From: Spinacia oleracea
Lineage: Eukaryota; Streptophyta; Magnoliopsida; Caryophyllales; Amaranthaceae
DNA length: 64,000 nucleotides
Direction: 5' to 3'
Assembly: GCF_020520425.1 (NCBI RefSeq)
Contig: NC_079487.1
Location: 68,316,398 to 68,380,397 of the forward strand
Below are positions 22,192 through 35,632 of the stretch, one piece after another (positions within the stretch are counted from its first letter, which is position 1; each line of letters begins with the position of its first letter). A program made the translations under genes and the position numbers. Under the pieces are notes generated by a model. That model saw nothing but the letters and a program-made list of their open reading frames with translations. It was not told the origin of the DNA and searched no databases.

Positions 22192-22999
22192 GAAAAAATA
22201 AGACCATGTTTCGATACTCTCTGTACTCACAATGTTATATGCAAATGGAAAAATATCATTATTTTCATCAATAGCAACTGCAGTGAGCAGGACCCCCTTA
22301 TAATATCCACTCAAAAGTGCACCATTAAGGCCTATGACAGGCCTACAACCTCTTAAGAAACCCCTAACTTATGCAGCAAAGGAGAAAAAATAATCCTTGA
22401 AATGGGGAGTCACATTACCAGAATCTGTACGTAGTCCAACTGTTCAAGGCATATGATTCCTCAAAACCACCATATATTTGTTGCTTTCCAAGCAATGTGA
22501 CCTTGTACAACAAACGTTTCTTCACTTGTATCCTAAAAGTCTCCAATGCCTTTCTCTGGAGTGTATGTATCGGGATCTAGATTGGCTTCAATATCAGGTA
22601 ATAACTTGCTCCATAGCCACTAACATGACACCATGGGCTTCTCCTCAACTCTCCAACATGACTTCTGCTCACTATCTAGGGTTTTTATGGCCCAACTGAC
22701 CCCATCAAGAAACACACAAGCATGAATCCTCCAATTGCATGTCTCAACTAGATATATTGAAGCGAATCTGGTTGTATCAGCCTTCTCACACACTCACAAC
22801 AACCCCCTCCTGAATACAGAAGTCTCTAAAAACCTCCATGAAATGTGCCTTGCTTTGGAATATCATCCATGGTTCTAACTTAATAGTCCCATATGACATG
22901 CTTCCCACAACTTTCCCATTTGCTTACAAGCTATCCATCTTATTACTCCCATCTAAATGATCCTCAAAGGATCTTTCAGAAGTCACCTCCTCAAGAACA

Positions 23000-23068
23000 T
23001 TCTTCTTCTTCTTCTTCTTCTTCTTCTTCTTCTTCTTCTTCTTCTTCTTCTTCTTCTTCTTCTTCTTC
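23000..23068. repeat. (TTC)n microsatellite, 23 units
   Basis: Perfect TTC repeat, reading as poly-Glu codons on the minus strand inside the acidic segment of the mudrA gene. Poly-Ser reading on the plus strand is an artefact. Confidence 0.95.
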
Positions 23069-24795
23069 ATCAATGATATCATCAGAGTTCAAATCATCAC
23101 TTCCACTCTCACTTTCCTCATAGTCTTCATCATCACTATGACCATCATCCCACTACTCTCTTCCTCCATATTGTATGCAATATCTTTCTTCACCCTAGAA
23201 CCAGCAGACCTTGCCCCGTCTTCTTAGCATTACTTTTGGACAGTCTCAATCCCCTCCCTTTGTTTACTCATCCTGTTAGGAGGGGGTGTTTGTGTCTGAT
23301 CTGGTTGTTGTGGTTGCTGATCTGGTTGTTTTTGTTGTTGTTGTGGTTGTTTTGGTGGATGTTGTGGTAGTTGTTGTGGTGGGTGATTTGGGGTCTCTTG
23401 TGGTGGCTTTTGTGGTTGTGTTTGTGGTGAAGATGGTGGTGGCGAGGGATCTCTTGGTTGTAAGATAGCTGGTGGGGGTGAGGTAGATGGTGGGGGTGAG
23501 TGATCAGGTTATGTTTGTGTTTGAGGATTGGGAACCTCTCGGGGAGAAGATGTTAACATCTTGTCAACTGAAAACTCACACGTAATCTACACTTAAATCC
23601 TTAATAGAATACACAGGCACCTCAAGTGCAACTGTGTTTTTCAATTGCTCCTCAATTTCCCTTTGATTCTCAGCTTCCTTTTCTAACCTTCTCCTTCCCT
23701 CTTCCCTCTCCCTCTCCCTCTCCCTCTCCCTCTCAAACTTATTAGCTTTCCTTCTAAGGTATGCAACATCCTTCTCCTTACTATCCTTCCTTTTCTTAAC
23801 TGCAAGCCTAAACTGGATTGAAGTTTCCTTCTCAGCTTCCTTCTCTATCCATATTTCCACAGTATATACTTACGCATAAATAAACCCAACATGCCCATCA
23901 AACTAACATCATTTAGGAATTCTACTCTCTGTTTCGTGCTAGGATTTACATAAAACAACTTAAATACCTCGGGAATCAAAACATCTTGCTTAAGATAATC
24001 ATCAAACAAATCATCAGCTAAATCCATGTAGTTGGTTTCATCAGTATCAACTATCCTAACATCAAAACTACGATCATTCTAATGACATAACAACCAAATT
24101 GCACCCATCCTACACAAACAGTAAACGCAAAAAGCTTCAAATTCATGAACTTAAGCATAGGCAAAACAACAAAACACAACCACAGACTATGTACTACCGT
24201 TAACACCCCAAAATTCAACTTAACCCAGATCATGCAAAATTTCCGATATTACCAAAACCCTAACCCTAATTATTTAAATTCGCAAATAAATAGCACCCAA
24301 AACAAGAAACGAATTGAAGGAGCTTACCTTGACACGATTTTGATGAATGCGCAGCCACAAATTTCAGTCATTTGCTCCTTGTAATCACTTTTCTAGAGCT
24401 TGCGAAAGTTCCAGAATTTTGGACCAAATTGCCGATCTTGAAGTGGGGATTAGCTTCAACTAACTATTGCGCCCTAGTTTAAGCAAATCCTAGAAAATTT
24501 CGCACTTTTTCACTCTTTGGTTTAGGGCTTCAAGGTTGCTCTAATGGTGTAAGAGAATAGAGAAATGTCGACGAAGTTGAGGTTTTGAATTTTTTCCCCT
24601 TTGTTATGGCGCCAGAATGGGGAAGGGAAAAAAGGTAAAAAACATACGAACGGAGAGTTAACGTTCGTCAGACAAAAGGACATTTTTAGATATTATTGCA
24701 TACGTCAGTGGTATTTGTTGTATTCTGGGAAAATTAGGGGTATTTGGTGCATGTTGTTAAACCTCAAGGGAAATTCATAAAAAAACCGTTATAAA

Positions 24796-25478
24796 AATAC
24801 GGCAGAAGTATGTATTCCGTAAATAGAAAGTCAAAATGACGAATTTAGAAATAGATGATCTATGAGGGAATATCCCATAATGGCTCATGTCATTTTTGGA
24901 CACAAGTAGCAATATAATAATATAAAGTGATGAAATAAAAAAGAGAAGTGAAAATAAAATTCATAAAGGTGGATAAAAGAATGGGAAAAAGATAGGACGA
25001 AAGTGATAGGAAGAGAGAGAAAAGAATAGATGCAGAAAAAGAAGCTAAACGAAAGTGATGAGAAGAGAGAGAAAGAGAGAGATGCATAGGAGAGAGAAAT
25101 GGAATATATAATAAATGTTATTTTTTATGTACCATTATAGGGGTGTTTGGTACCAATTGAACTTCGTTAGTATACCTATTGCACTTCGTTGGTACTACAA
25201 ATTACATATTCAATACTTTATAATAGTAATTACACACCCGTTGGTACGCTGACTTGTATTGCAGATTTGTAGGTTATATATTTGGTACTCTATAATACCA
25301 ATTGCACTTCTGGTATACCGATGGAACTTTATTGGTATACGAATTCCCTGCTGCACCGTTTCCCTCTCTTCTGTCCCCATTTTTTGCCACTTCTACCACT
25401 TTTTTTTTTTTTTTTTTTTCTTCCGTCTTTTTTTCTCTCTCCTTTATTGGAATGCACCCACTCTATTAAAAATTATTA
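24796..25478. other. Intergenic, repeat-rich
   Basis: A purine-rich stretch (24920-25110, GAGAGAG and GAAAG words) is followed from 25145 by the first TTTGGTACC-type words of the region. A 20-bp T tract lies at 25400-25419. No gene. Confidence 0.6.
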
Positions 25479-25854
25479 CTCCCTCCGTTTCTTTTTGTTT
25501 GTTACGTTTGGACTTTTGCACGTTTGTTAACGTATAATAAATATTTTTTTTTATTAAAAAAATAAACACAAGTAAAACCTCAATCCACTAATCATTATAA
25601 CAACCAATAAGATTGTTTTATTTATCAAAATGAACCAATAATAAAAAATTACAAAGATTGCTAACTTAACATACTTGAGAAATTGCAAAGATATTTAATG
25701 AGTTGAAAAAATTGGACCAATTAAAATTAAAAAATGACACAAAAAATGACACAAAAAATAAAAGTATAATAAATTTATAAAAGGAAAGATTATCTCACGT
25801 AACAAACATTATAAAACACCTCTAAAAGAAATACTTAAAAAGAAACGGATGGAG
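25479..25854. mobile_element. Stowaway (Tc1/mariner) MITE
   Basis: Ends CTCCCTCCGTTTCTTTTT and AAGAAACGGATGGAG with TA on both sides (25477-25478, 25855-25856). 376 bp, AT-rich, non-coding. Confidence 0.9.
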
Positions 25855-27118
25855 TACTATATTCCCACCCGTGTCATTTTTAAACATAAGCCATTATGAT
25901 TAAAGACTTCCTCAATGAACTATTTCCGTTAATTCAGGACTTTTCAGTCTCTTCCAAACACGTCAAAAAACTCAAGACAGAAATTAGAAAGTTAGACATA
26001 GACGAGGTTGTCTAAAACGATACTGGGTATACCATAACAATGGTATAATAGGGACATGAAGGTAATTATAAGTGGAGTAAAGGTGGGTGGCCCACCCTTA
26101 ATCACCATTTCAGATATTTTGCAACTTCTCTCTCTAAAATTCTGTTCCAAAATTTGAATTTCAAAATTTTTTTTGACTTTTCAATTTATCTTTAATTTCT
26201 ATTTTATAATTTACTGATTATTAATTTAATGTTATGTAAAAATCAGGTGGTGGTTTCATTTTTACTGTTTCTTTCCAAAATACGGTTCTTTCGTCTTCTT
26301 CCTCCTTGCGTGCTCTCACGCTCAATTGTTCTCCCTCCAAATTCTCCGTCAAGAACTGCCCAAATTCTCAGTCTCTCGTTAGAAGGTTAGCCACTTCGTG
26401 ACCGGTTTCCAATTCATACAGTCCAAAAAGGGTGTTTGCCAGGGCGATTATATTCGGTGATATTTGTTAAGTAAGGAACTTCTGAATTACTTTCCAGGTG
26501 AAATTAATTTATTTCTGTATGAATTGTTCTTTAGTTCATGTTTTGGTAATATTTTTTGTTTTCACAGTTTTTTGGGGCTGATTTGATTTTTAGGGTTTCA
26601 CCATTTTGTTTGACAATTGTGTTGCTGATGAATTGAAAGTGAATTTTTTTTACAATTACGTTCTAATTACTTGAAGTAGCTCTTGTTATGGAAATTTAAG
26701 TGTATATTTAATTTATTGATGAAGTAGCTATTTTTATGGATTTTTCATATTTGGGGTTAATTAGTGGTTAATTTGTGGTTATTATGCGAATTTTATACTG
26801 TGATGTTTGTTGTTGAATTACTTTCCAAGTCGAATTAAGTAATTTGATAAGCCTTCGTTTAGGTAAAGTTAAACTGATATGAAGGGGTGCCTGGTTAAGG
26901 TTTAATTCGTGTGCCTTTGTAAGTACCTTTGTTTGTTTGATTGTTGTTTGGTACTTGATCTGGTACCAAATGGAAACTATTACATATTTTGGTACATTTA
27001 GGTAAAGGATATATGATTTGGTATTTTCTTTGGTACCAAACCTAAATTACCAATGTGTTTGGTACTATTATATCGAAGGTATGCATGGTATAATGATTGG
27101 TAAAATTGTATTTGTAGG
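25855..27118 (+). promoter_or_regulatory. Upstream region and leader of the Ulp1-like gene
   Basis: Probable promoter and 5' leader. A CT-rich stretch at 26280-26390 is typical of plant leaders, and a leader intron appears to end at TTTGTAG (27118) directly before the start codon. Seven or more TTTGGTAC / GGTACCAAA words occur at 26940-27100. Confidence 0.45.
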
Positions 27119-30100
27119 ATGGTTATCAAGGGACAAAGTGGCAGCAGCAGCAAACCTAGGGTGAGTGTCACTGCTCATTTTAAGAGTCTATCGTATTTGC
27201 TGATAATTGATAGTATGTATATTGTTATACGTTTATTAACAAGATATGTATTTCAATATTGTTTTTAAGGAAAAACGCGTGGAAGTTTCTCGGAATAGTA
27301 AGCTAAAGGGCAAAGACCCTGTCGTCGATGAAGAAATGGAAGAAGATGAGGAAGGGCGATCGCTGTCTGGGGATGACAGTGAAGAATCTGTTTTTGACGG
27401 GGATGCATATGAAGATGTTGAAGATGATGAATATGAGGATGAGATATATGAGGACGAAGAATTCGAGGATGAATTATGCCAGAGAACAGTGAAACGTGCG
27501 CCAAAGAAAAGGCAATCTGCTAAAAGCAGGAGGGTTATTTCATATGATGAAGTAGAGGAGGAAGAAGATATAGAAGACGAAGACGGTGAATATATGGATG
27601 GTGGGTATGAAGATGAAGGAGAGGATGTTGTTGTTCGCGTTCAGAAAAGAGGGAAGAGTTGGAAGGAGGTCGGCTAAAATGCTTTGAAGAAGAAGGCACA
27701 TCTGTAGATGATGCGGAAGAGGCGTAGAGAGGATTATGATGATGTTGACGAGGGAAGGAGACCTGTGAAGAAGACGATACTTCCTGCGATGAAGCAGATG
27801 GGTAGGAAGTTTGATGAAACAGGGGTAGCAAAAGGAAAGCCCCCTGCAAAACAGAAGGCAATCAGAGGGAATAACAGGAGGATGTTTGTGCGGGTATATA
27901 ATTTTGAAATTTATTCATTGTTTTTAAGGATTTTTATGGTATAATAATGTTTTTTCTACGTAGTTGATGCTAATGTTTTTTTCATATTTAGGTACCAATT
28001 CCCAAACATCCTATGTCTAGGGGTGAGTATGCGAAGTTTCACGGCGTGGTAGTTGCTACTCAGCGGGCTAATTGTGGCCGGAAGGTACTATTGATCCTAT
28101 ATTTAAAGATGAATTGTGTATTTTGATTAGGTTTTGTCAGTTGATAATTTCAATTTTTTACTTAAACTATTATGTGTAGCAACCAAGCGTTATCTGTCGC
28201 ACGGATGCATTTTCAAAGATTATTGCTGCTTTTGATGAGTCAAGGAGAAGTTGCGTTAGGAAAATGGGTTTCGGGGGGATGTTGGATTTGAAAATATCCA
28301 AGCTACCTAGGCAGCTGTGCTACTGTTTGATGTCCCGGTTGGATGGGGGTAACAGTTACCTTGTTGGAGGGGACGACATGTGTTGCCGATAACTGCTTCC
28401 CATTGGGAATATGTATTCGGATTCCAGAACAGCGGTCTTCCGGTGCCAGTGAAGGAGTCTGATCTTCCTCCAGGCACCCTTAAAGCAATGGCCCTCAAGT
28501 ATGGTGAAAAGAATACATCAACCTCAAAGAGCACAATAATCATAGCAAAATCTGTAAAGGAATTGGCAGGGCCGGTTGAAGGTGAAGGAAAGATAAAGCC
28601 CCTGGCTAATCAGCGTGATAGGGCCTCGTCCATGGAAAATTTCATGATTGTGTTGCTGGGGCAGATTTTATGTCCTTCTACCGATGGGGGTAACATGTCT
28701 TTAAAATTGCTAGGTGCAGTTTTCGTGGCAAAGAATGCATCACTATACAATTGGTGTGAGTTTTGTCACACATGGCTTTTAGACTACGGAGACGCTTGTC
28801 AGCGGAAGATAGACCATCAGGGGTATGCCGCTGGGACTGGTGGTTGTGTGTTGTTTTTGCTGGTGCGTCTATCTTACTGAAATATTTAATGTTTTAAATT
28901 ATATAAAAGGTTAATACTGTTATTGTTGTGGTGTTAGTATCCTGTCTTATATTACAGTGCCTTACCTGATATTGGATTAGTTTTACAGATTTTCTACCTA
29001 GACCATTTATGCAGGCATCCTGTGAGATGGGATGAGTTTCCCAGGATCAAAGTCTGGACACAGGAGGAAGTGGATGAGGCCAAGAATCGGGATAGGAAAG
29101 CGAGTGAAGATTATGGAAGGATTACGGTGGGTAACTGGTTGTTAGTCGGTCGTATTTGTCATATTAAATTTTGTATTATCTAATCTGACTGAAATCTATT
29201 CCTTTTATAATCTTTCCAGACTGTTGATGTTGTGTACGCGGATCCTCATCCCCTTTACGGCAGGGAGGGTAGACGGTCTCCCGCAGTAGAGGTTGCTGAG
29301 ATGGTAGCACATATGACTTCTTCAGAATGGAGACGCACCCTAGCTCAGGAGGTCACAGAGATGGTATGGGAAGTAAACGCTTTCCTCAATTTTATGTTGA
29401 TGTTAGTGATTAATAGCCATAAATGTTTTAGGGTTTCAAATAGTACTCATAAATGTCTTTAGGTGTACCATATGAATGATATTGATGTTGTTTGGTACTC
29501 TCTGTAGTGGGATAATTATCAAATATTGATTGTTTGGTATCGTCTCCACTAGATAATCTTGGTGTTAGTGATAAATAGGCATACATGTTTAACTAGTAAA
29601 AAAAAGTACTCACCAAGGTCTGGAGGAGTCATGTCTGTGTTTATGAATTACTTTACTTTTTTTTCAGTTTAGGTTATGGGGCAGCTTGCTCCATTATTGC
29701 AAGATCGTCGGGGCGTATCCCGTGGGGGGGTCATTGAAAGAGGAATGAGGTCATATCATGCTACCGATCATTTGACGATAGATGTTGATGGTGTGGCTAT
29801 GCCGGTGGATAAGTCTGTCAATAAGGTGCTTACAGAGTTGGATGCCGATGACGATTCCGATGTGGAGTTGCAACCGTCTGATGGGGGACGTGTATTTGTG
29901 GGCCCTCATGGGAGTGTGCCAGTTATGAATCCCCTAGACCCGGTCAGCCACGGTGATGTACCTTTGGTCCACACTGCTGATGATGTTGGTGTAGTAGCAA
30001 CTGAGCCAGAAACAAGCAAGCACCCGGTCGACCAGCTACATCAGCACGGACAGGTTCAAGCTGGTGACGGGCCACCTTCAGATGGAATGTCATCGGAGAA

Positions 30101-31696
30101 GGTGGGACAGCTGGGTGTAGGTGAAGACAAAGAGAATGTTGAAGACAATGGTGAGGAGAATGTTGAGGAGCCGGAAGAGGAGGATGGTGGCGTCAAGGAT
30201 GGGGGGCCGAATAACAGGGATGATGACGATGATGAGGGACCGGCTAATGGTCCTGTGCAAGGAACGGTTGCATCATCGCCCTTGGAGAACATCGCTCAAG
30301 AGAACCCCTCTGAAGATAAGAACAGTGAAGAGAACACCAGTCAAGATAACCCCACTGAAGGGAAGACCACTGATGAGAATCTCCAACCTGATGACCAAGA
30401 ACGACCACGGGAGAAATTGATCCTAAGGATTCCGAGAACAAATCCGAAAACACGCAATCGGCAGACGCGAGTACGAATGACAAAACTTGAGAGAAGTACG
30501 TTCTACAACTTTTACTCATGTAACACTTAAGTACGTTGTATACACTAATGTACGTTGTATATTTATGTAATGATAATCACTTGTATCTGTATTTTATGTT
30601 TGCAGGGGGGCCATGCTTATCGAGTGTGATGGTAATGATGAAAATCGGATGATGTGCTACTCGGTTGTGCGTACTAGGGAGTACGTGCATTCCCAGTACG
30701 TTCGGGCCGTTGCAAACATATACAACAGGGAATGGGCTCTGGAATACCCAACGAATTCTCGCAGAATCATGCTGGACTCCTCATTTGCGGTATGTTTTCC
30801 TAATATTCACCATTAATGAAATCAATAAAGTAAGCGTACGAGGTTGCTTAGTTATTGGTTGTTGTGCTTTACAGTATCAGAAATTAAAGACGAGGGAAAC
30901 ATATGCTGGTCTACTGAAGAAGTGGTCCACCCCTCTCCAGAAGATTGTGTCAGCTGATATATCTGTGGTAAGTCTAATTAGTCTTTTTACTCCATGTTTA
31001 GATGTCTGATTACTCTGGTTGGTAATATATGCCAACAACATGTGTCTGACTATTTTCGGACTAATAACTACATGCCTTTTACGTTGAATGATTGCTCTCT
31101 ATTTGGTCAGTTCGGGATCTGTCTTCTTTTTGAGGAACGTCCTAGTACAATTTGTTATTTTAGTTTTTGGTGTATTAATTGTCCGCGACACACAGGTATG
31201 CGATTTGTAAGAATTTGTAATTATCATGTCCAGGTCTATGTTCCAGTTGTGGACAACGGACATTGGTGGTGTGTTGCTTTTGCACTGAAAGACCAGAAGA
31301 TATGGTTCATTGACAGCATGTATACTAATCCTTCTTCCGAGCATTCTGGGGATGTTAAAAAATTGGTATCTAATCATGTGATATGTAGTTTTTACTTAGT
31401 TTTTACTTAACCTGGTTTGGTGGGAGTTTAAGAACATCGAGTTCACTCATTTTATTGTACTAACATAATACGGTCTCCTCATTCCAGATAGCAGCTGTGG
31501 AGTACGTTCTACATTGGAGGGACACGCAGTATAATGCAGCTCTTGTTTGGAAGTTGAAGCAAATGCATACTTGGCCCTTGGACTCCATTAGCTTCCCTGA
31601 CTACAACGACAAGTACTGTTTATGCTACCTTTTCATCGTCGAGTAACCACCTTAAGTCTTACTGATATGTTTTGTTTGGCTTTGTAGTCATGCGTG

Positions 31697-33160
31697 TGTA
31701 GACACCTACTTTTGTCCCCATTCCCGCAAGGGAAAGGTTCGATGATGAAAGCATAAAAACTCCACTTGACAACGCATCTCCTATAAAATAAACGAATCTC
31801 GATTCCCCATTTCATTTCACCCGAAACCTGCTATTTATGGAAACCTGCTAAAAATAGTAATTGTCGTAAAAGGTAGCTTCTAAAAGTGGCAAAACATAAA
31901 AGATAGAAACCTGTCAGAATTAGGTGTTGCATTCCAACATAAATCCTAAATGAGATAGAAAACTGCGAGAATCCTATTCCTAATATGATTCGGAAATAAG
32001 AGTTACGTATTAATTAAAATCCTAACGAGCCTAGAGTTCGTAACGGGCCCAGACGCATTCCGTCATAAAATTGATACGCGCTAAAAGACTCGATTAAGTC
32101 TCAAACTCTACGGATTTCAGGAATCTGAATCTGACCAAAGAATTCTGCCATACCCTATTTTCAACGCCCAGCCCTGGGCGCCGAAAATTCCAGCGCCCAG
32201 AGTTGGGCGCCGAAAGTACCTGGGACGGATTCTTTTCCTAATCCGTTTCGTATTCAAATTCCTGAAAAACTATCTTTTTACGCCACTTTTTCATATAAAT
32301 AGACCCCTAAATTCGACGTGAAAGAACACACAACAACACACAATTATATTCTGAGTATTGACTCCAACCCTTTAGCCTAAGCCTCTCGCTGCGAAACTGT
32401 TCACGCGTTCTGTCGCAATCGATCCATAAATCGAACAGAACGTATCCTGTCCCATAATTGAGATTCTTAAATAAAAAGGAGAAATAGCAAAGTCAAAGTG
32501 GTTAGTTTTCTGAGAACCGTGACGCACCTCTCAAGGGTGCGTCGTAATGTGTCCCTTTTCGATGATTTAACTGCTTTCCTCGCCCTTTTTATGAACTGTT
32601 AAACTAACCTAATCTGATTGTTCTATCACGCCTAACAAATATAATATTTTTGGGAAATCGGATTATCATGCTAGGTCCTTTAATGCTACTTAAATCAGAT
32701 AATCACGATCGAATTAGTGTTATACGTTGCATATTGCTAAAATCAACTCAGATTAGTTTAATAGTTAACGCATGTCCCTTCAATTATTTATGCTGAGCTA
32801 GTAAGGATATCCTGCCTCTGGAGTTATCGACGAGCGAAGTACTCCTCTCGGTAGTTACAGTCCCCCGAACTCTCAATCTCTACCTTGCGGGTGTATATTG
32901 AGAGATCCCCACACCAGGGATCACAAGGGAACCTACGGCCGTCGTGGTCAAACATAATTGCACTCCCTTTATGTCACGATAACCGGGTTTTGTCAGTTTT
33001 TCTCATTGTCGTTAAAAACTGAATGGCGACTCCTATATTACTAGTCAATTGGGTGTATACTCACAGGAAATCCAATTACACTTTATTGAATAAAAAGATT
33101 CGTCACACCCACGAGGGACAAGGTCACGCATTAGCCTCGCGCTTTTTCGACCCCCTCACA
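31697..33160 (+). repeat. Left LTR
   Basis: TG..CA ends. TATA box TATAAATA at 32294-32301, about 30 bp before a probable transcript start. Contains two palindromes CGCCCAGCCCTGGGCG and GCGCCCAGAGTTGGGCGC at 32164-32210. The short ORF that opens at 33023 crosses the LTR end and is not a gene. Confidence 0.95.
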
Positions 33161-33161
33161 G

Positions 33162-33179
33162 TGGCGACTCCACTGGGGA
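33162..33179 (+). promoter_or_regulatory. Primer-binding site of the LTR element
   Basis: TGGCGACTCCACTGGGGA begins one base after the LTR. The first 11 bases match the complement of the 3' end of plant tRNA-Arg as I remember it, a primer reported for Ogre/Tat elements. Confidence 0.7.
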
Positions 33180-35620
33180 TAGTGAAGGAAATACTCGTGC
33201 TTGTAGATAATCAAAATAGCCGAAGGGTGAAACGATCCTACCCCGCTTTTATTTCCCCATCAAGTTGGGACGACCTGAAAATCAGCATATTAATGTGAAC
33301 GGGCAGAACATCATAACGAATCTCGGCTCCCTCGGGAGTTGGGACTAAGGATACCTTTTTTCGCCAATAGGGGGGTGCATACGCCGCGCATGTTTCCCAC
33401 TCGGTACTTGTGCAGGTAGTACACCTATCCCGAACCCAATCGCTCGCCCATTAGGTCCCTCTCGCCTGCATGCCCCCTTGGCTTGCACTTGCGGGTTGGC
33501 CTCTTGAGCGAAATTCGTCTGTTGAAGACACTACCTCGACCGTGGCATGTGTTGGATCTACGATAGAAGCGGTACCAAGCCAGGCGCAAATAAACTACCC
33601 ATAGAAGCCTATCATAAACTACGTGGCATATTTAATTTTCAAATCCATATTTGTAATGTAGTTATGTGTAGCGAAATATGTGATTGTGTGTGACAAACTA
33701 TCCTAGAAAACCAACGACCTTAAAAATTGCCCAAACATTCATAGACTAATTTGCCAAAGAGTTATACCAAAACACGTGTTCCGCAAACCCGAATGATCGC
33801 CACAAAATAAGCGACGCTCGGGATGGCCTGTAACGAATCCCACAAACGCTGTTACGCGTAAAGGGCGTTAATAGGCAAGCACGCAAGTCGAAGTCGCATA
33901 AACAGAAGACAGAAAACGAGAACCAGCCAGGGACGCATTTTCAACGCCCCTGGCTGGGCGCCAGAATTTCTCACGCCCCTAGCTGGGCGCTGAAGTTGCT
34001 GCCTGGCCTTTTGGTCAGGCACAACAGCCTCGGTGCCCGCGCATGAAAAAATATACGTAGCAAAAAAAAACTTTTCGTAAAAATTGCTGCAGGGGCGTAT
34101 GAAAAGGCACTCGACTCTAAAAGAGACTAAAAAAAAAAATAACTCTTTGTGTCGTTGTTAGGCCTCCTACGACGACAATGCTCGGCACCAAAACCGAGCA
34201 CGCTAATTAAACGACCTTGAATGTCACATGGGAAAAATATTCAAAAAATAATGTTCGAATAAAGTCTTCAAGAAAAAAAAAATGTTCAAATAAATCCGAG
34301 TCTAGACTAGGCTATGCCAAAATACAATCCAAATCCTAAGTCTTAGTTGTCTCATCCATAGAATCGGTCCTAATGCTTGGTGACGTTCTGCAAGTTAAAA
34401 GGTTAAACCATATTGAGTCTCCCTTCCTAACATTGAAATCAATGAGCACCCATATGTAATTGTCATCCCTTGCTAAGAATCCACGGCCTCAATACTCTCT
34501 CTCACCAATAAAAATAATATATAGTATTTGCAAAATGGAAACAGTCACATTCTGGAAATCATTCCCCCATGGTCGCACAACCCCGAAAGTGAACCTAAGG
34601 TGTCCATACCATTAGCAAAAAATTAATGGCCTCAAGGCTTATAATCACATTGGGTCACGACTATCATAGTCCTCTCGAGCCACTCGCTCCTTGAAATACT
34701 ACTAAGTACGGACTAAAAGATTTTCCACGAATGCAACATGACCAACCATTAAAATACCCAAATCGGCATACCATAAGGCTACCATTGGGGTAAAGCAATA
34801 CACACTAAGAGAGAAGCCGCACTAATGATTCTAGTCTTACAAAAATAAAAATTCGATCTCCCCAATTAACTACCTTGCCAACATTAAGCAAAATGGCGCA
34901 TGACAAATGAACATCCAAGGGTTAAAATCTAAAGTGTCAACCAACGAAAGTTATGGTCCAATTAGCCTAAGTCTGAGAGTCGCTTGGTCAAGTATTATAG
35001 GCTTACGCCATGTCATTATTTTGAGCCTAGGCCACCTCCTTGTATTCATACACGGGTTATAATCAGAAAGATTAATGAAAGTTTGAGTCTAAATCACAAC
35101 TTCCAATTAAATCCCAGAAACTGGAATCTGAAAAGAAGCAAACAATTATTTTCGATGTAATTCTTTCGTTAAATTTCCATAAGGTAAAAACAACATTTTG
35201 AATCAACGCTATTTGCATATTTTAAGAAACGACTAAATACGCTTGCAAAGTAAGACAATTTAAAAGGTCTACCCTAGGCCCACTAAAGCTAAAGGTCCAC
35301 CCTAGGCCTACTAAAGTTAAAGGTCCACTATAGGCCTACCAAACGAGGCTCACTCAGTCTCACCCCGTAACTCAAAGACCACAACCATCTACCTTTTAGC
35401 CCAAACAAAAAATTGATTGAAGGATTTATGTTGGGGAGAAATCCCAAGCAAAAAGGAAAAAATAGAAAGAGAAAAGGGAGAGCGAAAAGAGCAAGCCACA
35501 AAATGCTTAAAAAAGAGAGAGAAAAGGGAGAGCAAAAAGAGCGAGCCATGAAATACTTAGTCCGTACCTCCCAAAGTGCGGAATTTACCCAAGCAAGTGA
35601 AGGAAAAGAATTGAGTCAAC
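33180..35620. other. LTR element interior, left part
   Basis: No coding domain found in any frame. A palindrome pair with ACGCCCCTGGCTGGGCG-like arms lies at 33940-33995. Otherwise unremarkable AT-rich sequence. Confidence 0.5.
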
Positions 35621-35632
35621 CAATCCAAATCA

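Larger units (their letters stand above)
18892..24371 (-). pseudogene. mudrA-like MULE transposase, interrupted
   Basis: Minus-strand transposase gene in pieces. Exon 1 starts ATG at 24371 (MTEICGCAFIKIVSR) with a donor at 24327. Next come an N-terminal region with DLADDLFDDYLKQD (24010) and a Glu/Arg coiled coil (23576-23860). A Pro/Gln-rich stretch (about 23280-23520) and an acidic stretch over the (TTC)n repeat follow. The catalytic MULE domain reads LLTAVAIDENNDIFPFAYN and SIETWSYFF up to 22201, and resumes at 20217 as RSLRALYVQHGC after the Pack-MULE. Further blocks are GVEAIVYEVFPRKSRRVY (20054), the SWIM finger CGCGK..CGIPCKH with an in-frame TAG (about 19320-19350), and the zinc knuckle CGNCKKVGHNSRTC (19021-19064). 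Frameshifts and stops make it dead. Confidence 0.88.
18473..24795. mobile_element. Degenerate autonomous-type MULE (mudrA plus GRF gene)
   Basis: Contains a minus-strand mudrA-like transposase and a convergent GRF-type zinc-finger frame. The right edge is inferred from a terminal-repeat-like stretch at about 24700-24795 (GGGGTATTTGGTGCAT, GGGAAATTCATAAAAAAACCG), similar in wording to the ends of the Pack-MULE at 20227-22191. The left terminal repeat is not present; the element is cut by the gypsy LTR at 18472. Ends are therefore approximate. Confidence 0.6.

Noticed and set aside
22893..23123. Poly-Ser protein on the plus strand
   Set aside because: Antisense reading of a (TTC)n microsatellite within the mudrA gene.
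30056..30519. Ser/Pro-rich minus-strand ORFs opposite the acidic exon
   Set aside because: Mirror-image reading of Glu/Asp/Gly codons.
29676..30530. Separate acidic 284-aa gene
   Set aside because: Its left edge has an in-phase acceptor (TTTAG|GTT at 29673) and its right edge a donor; it is an internal exon of the Ulp1-like gene.
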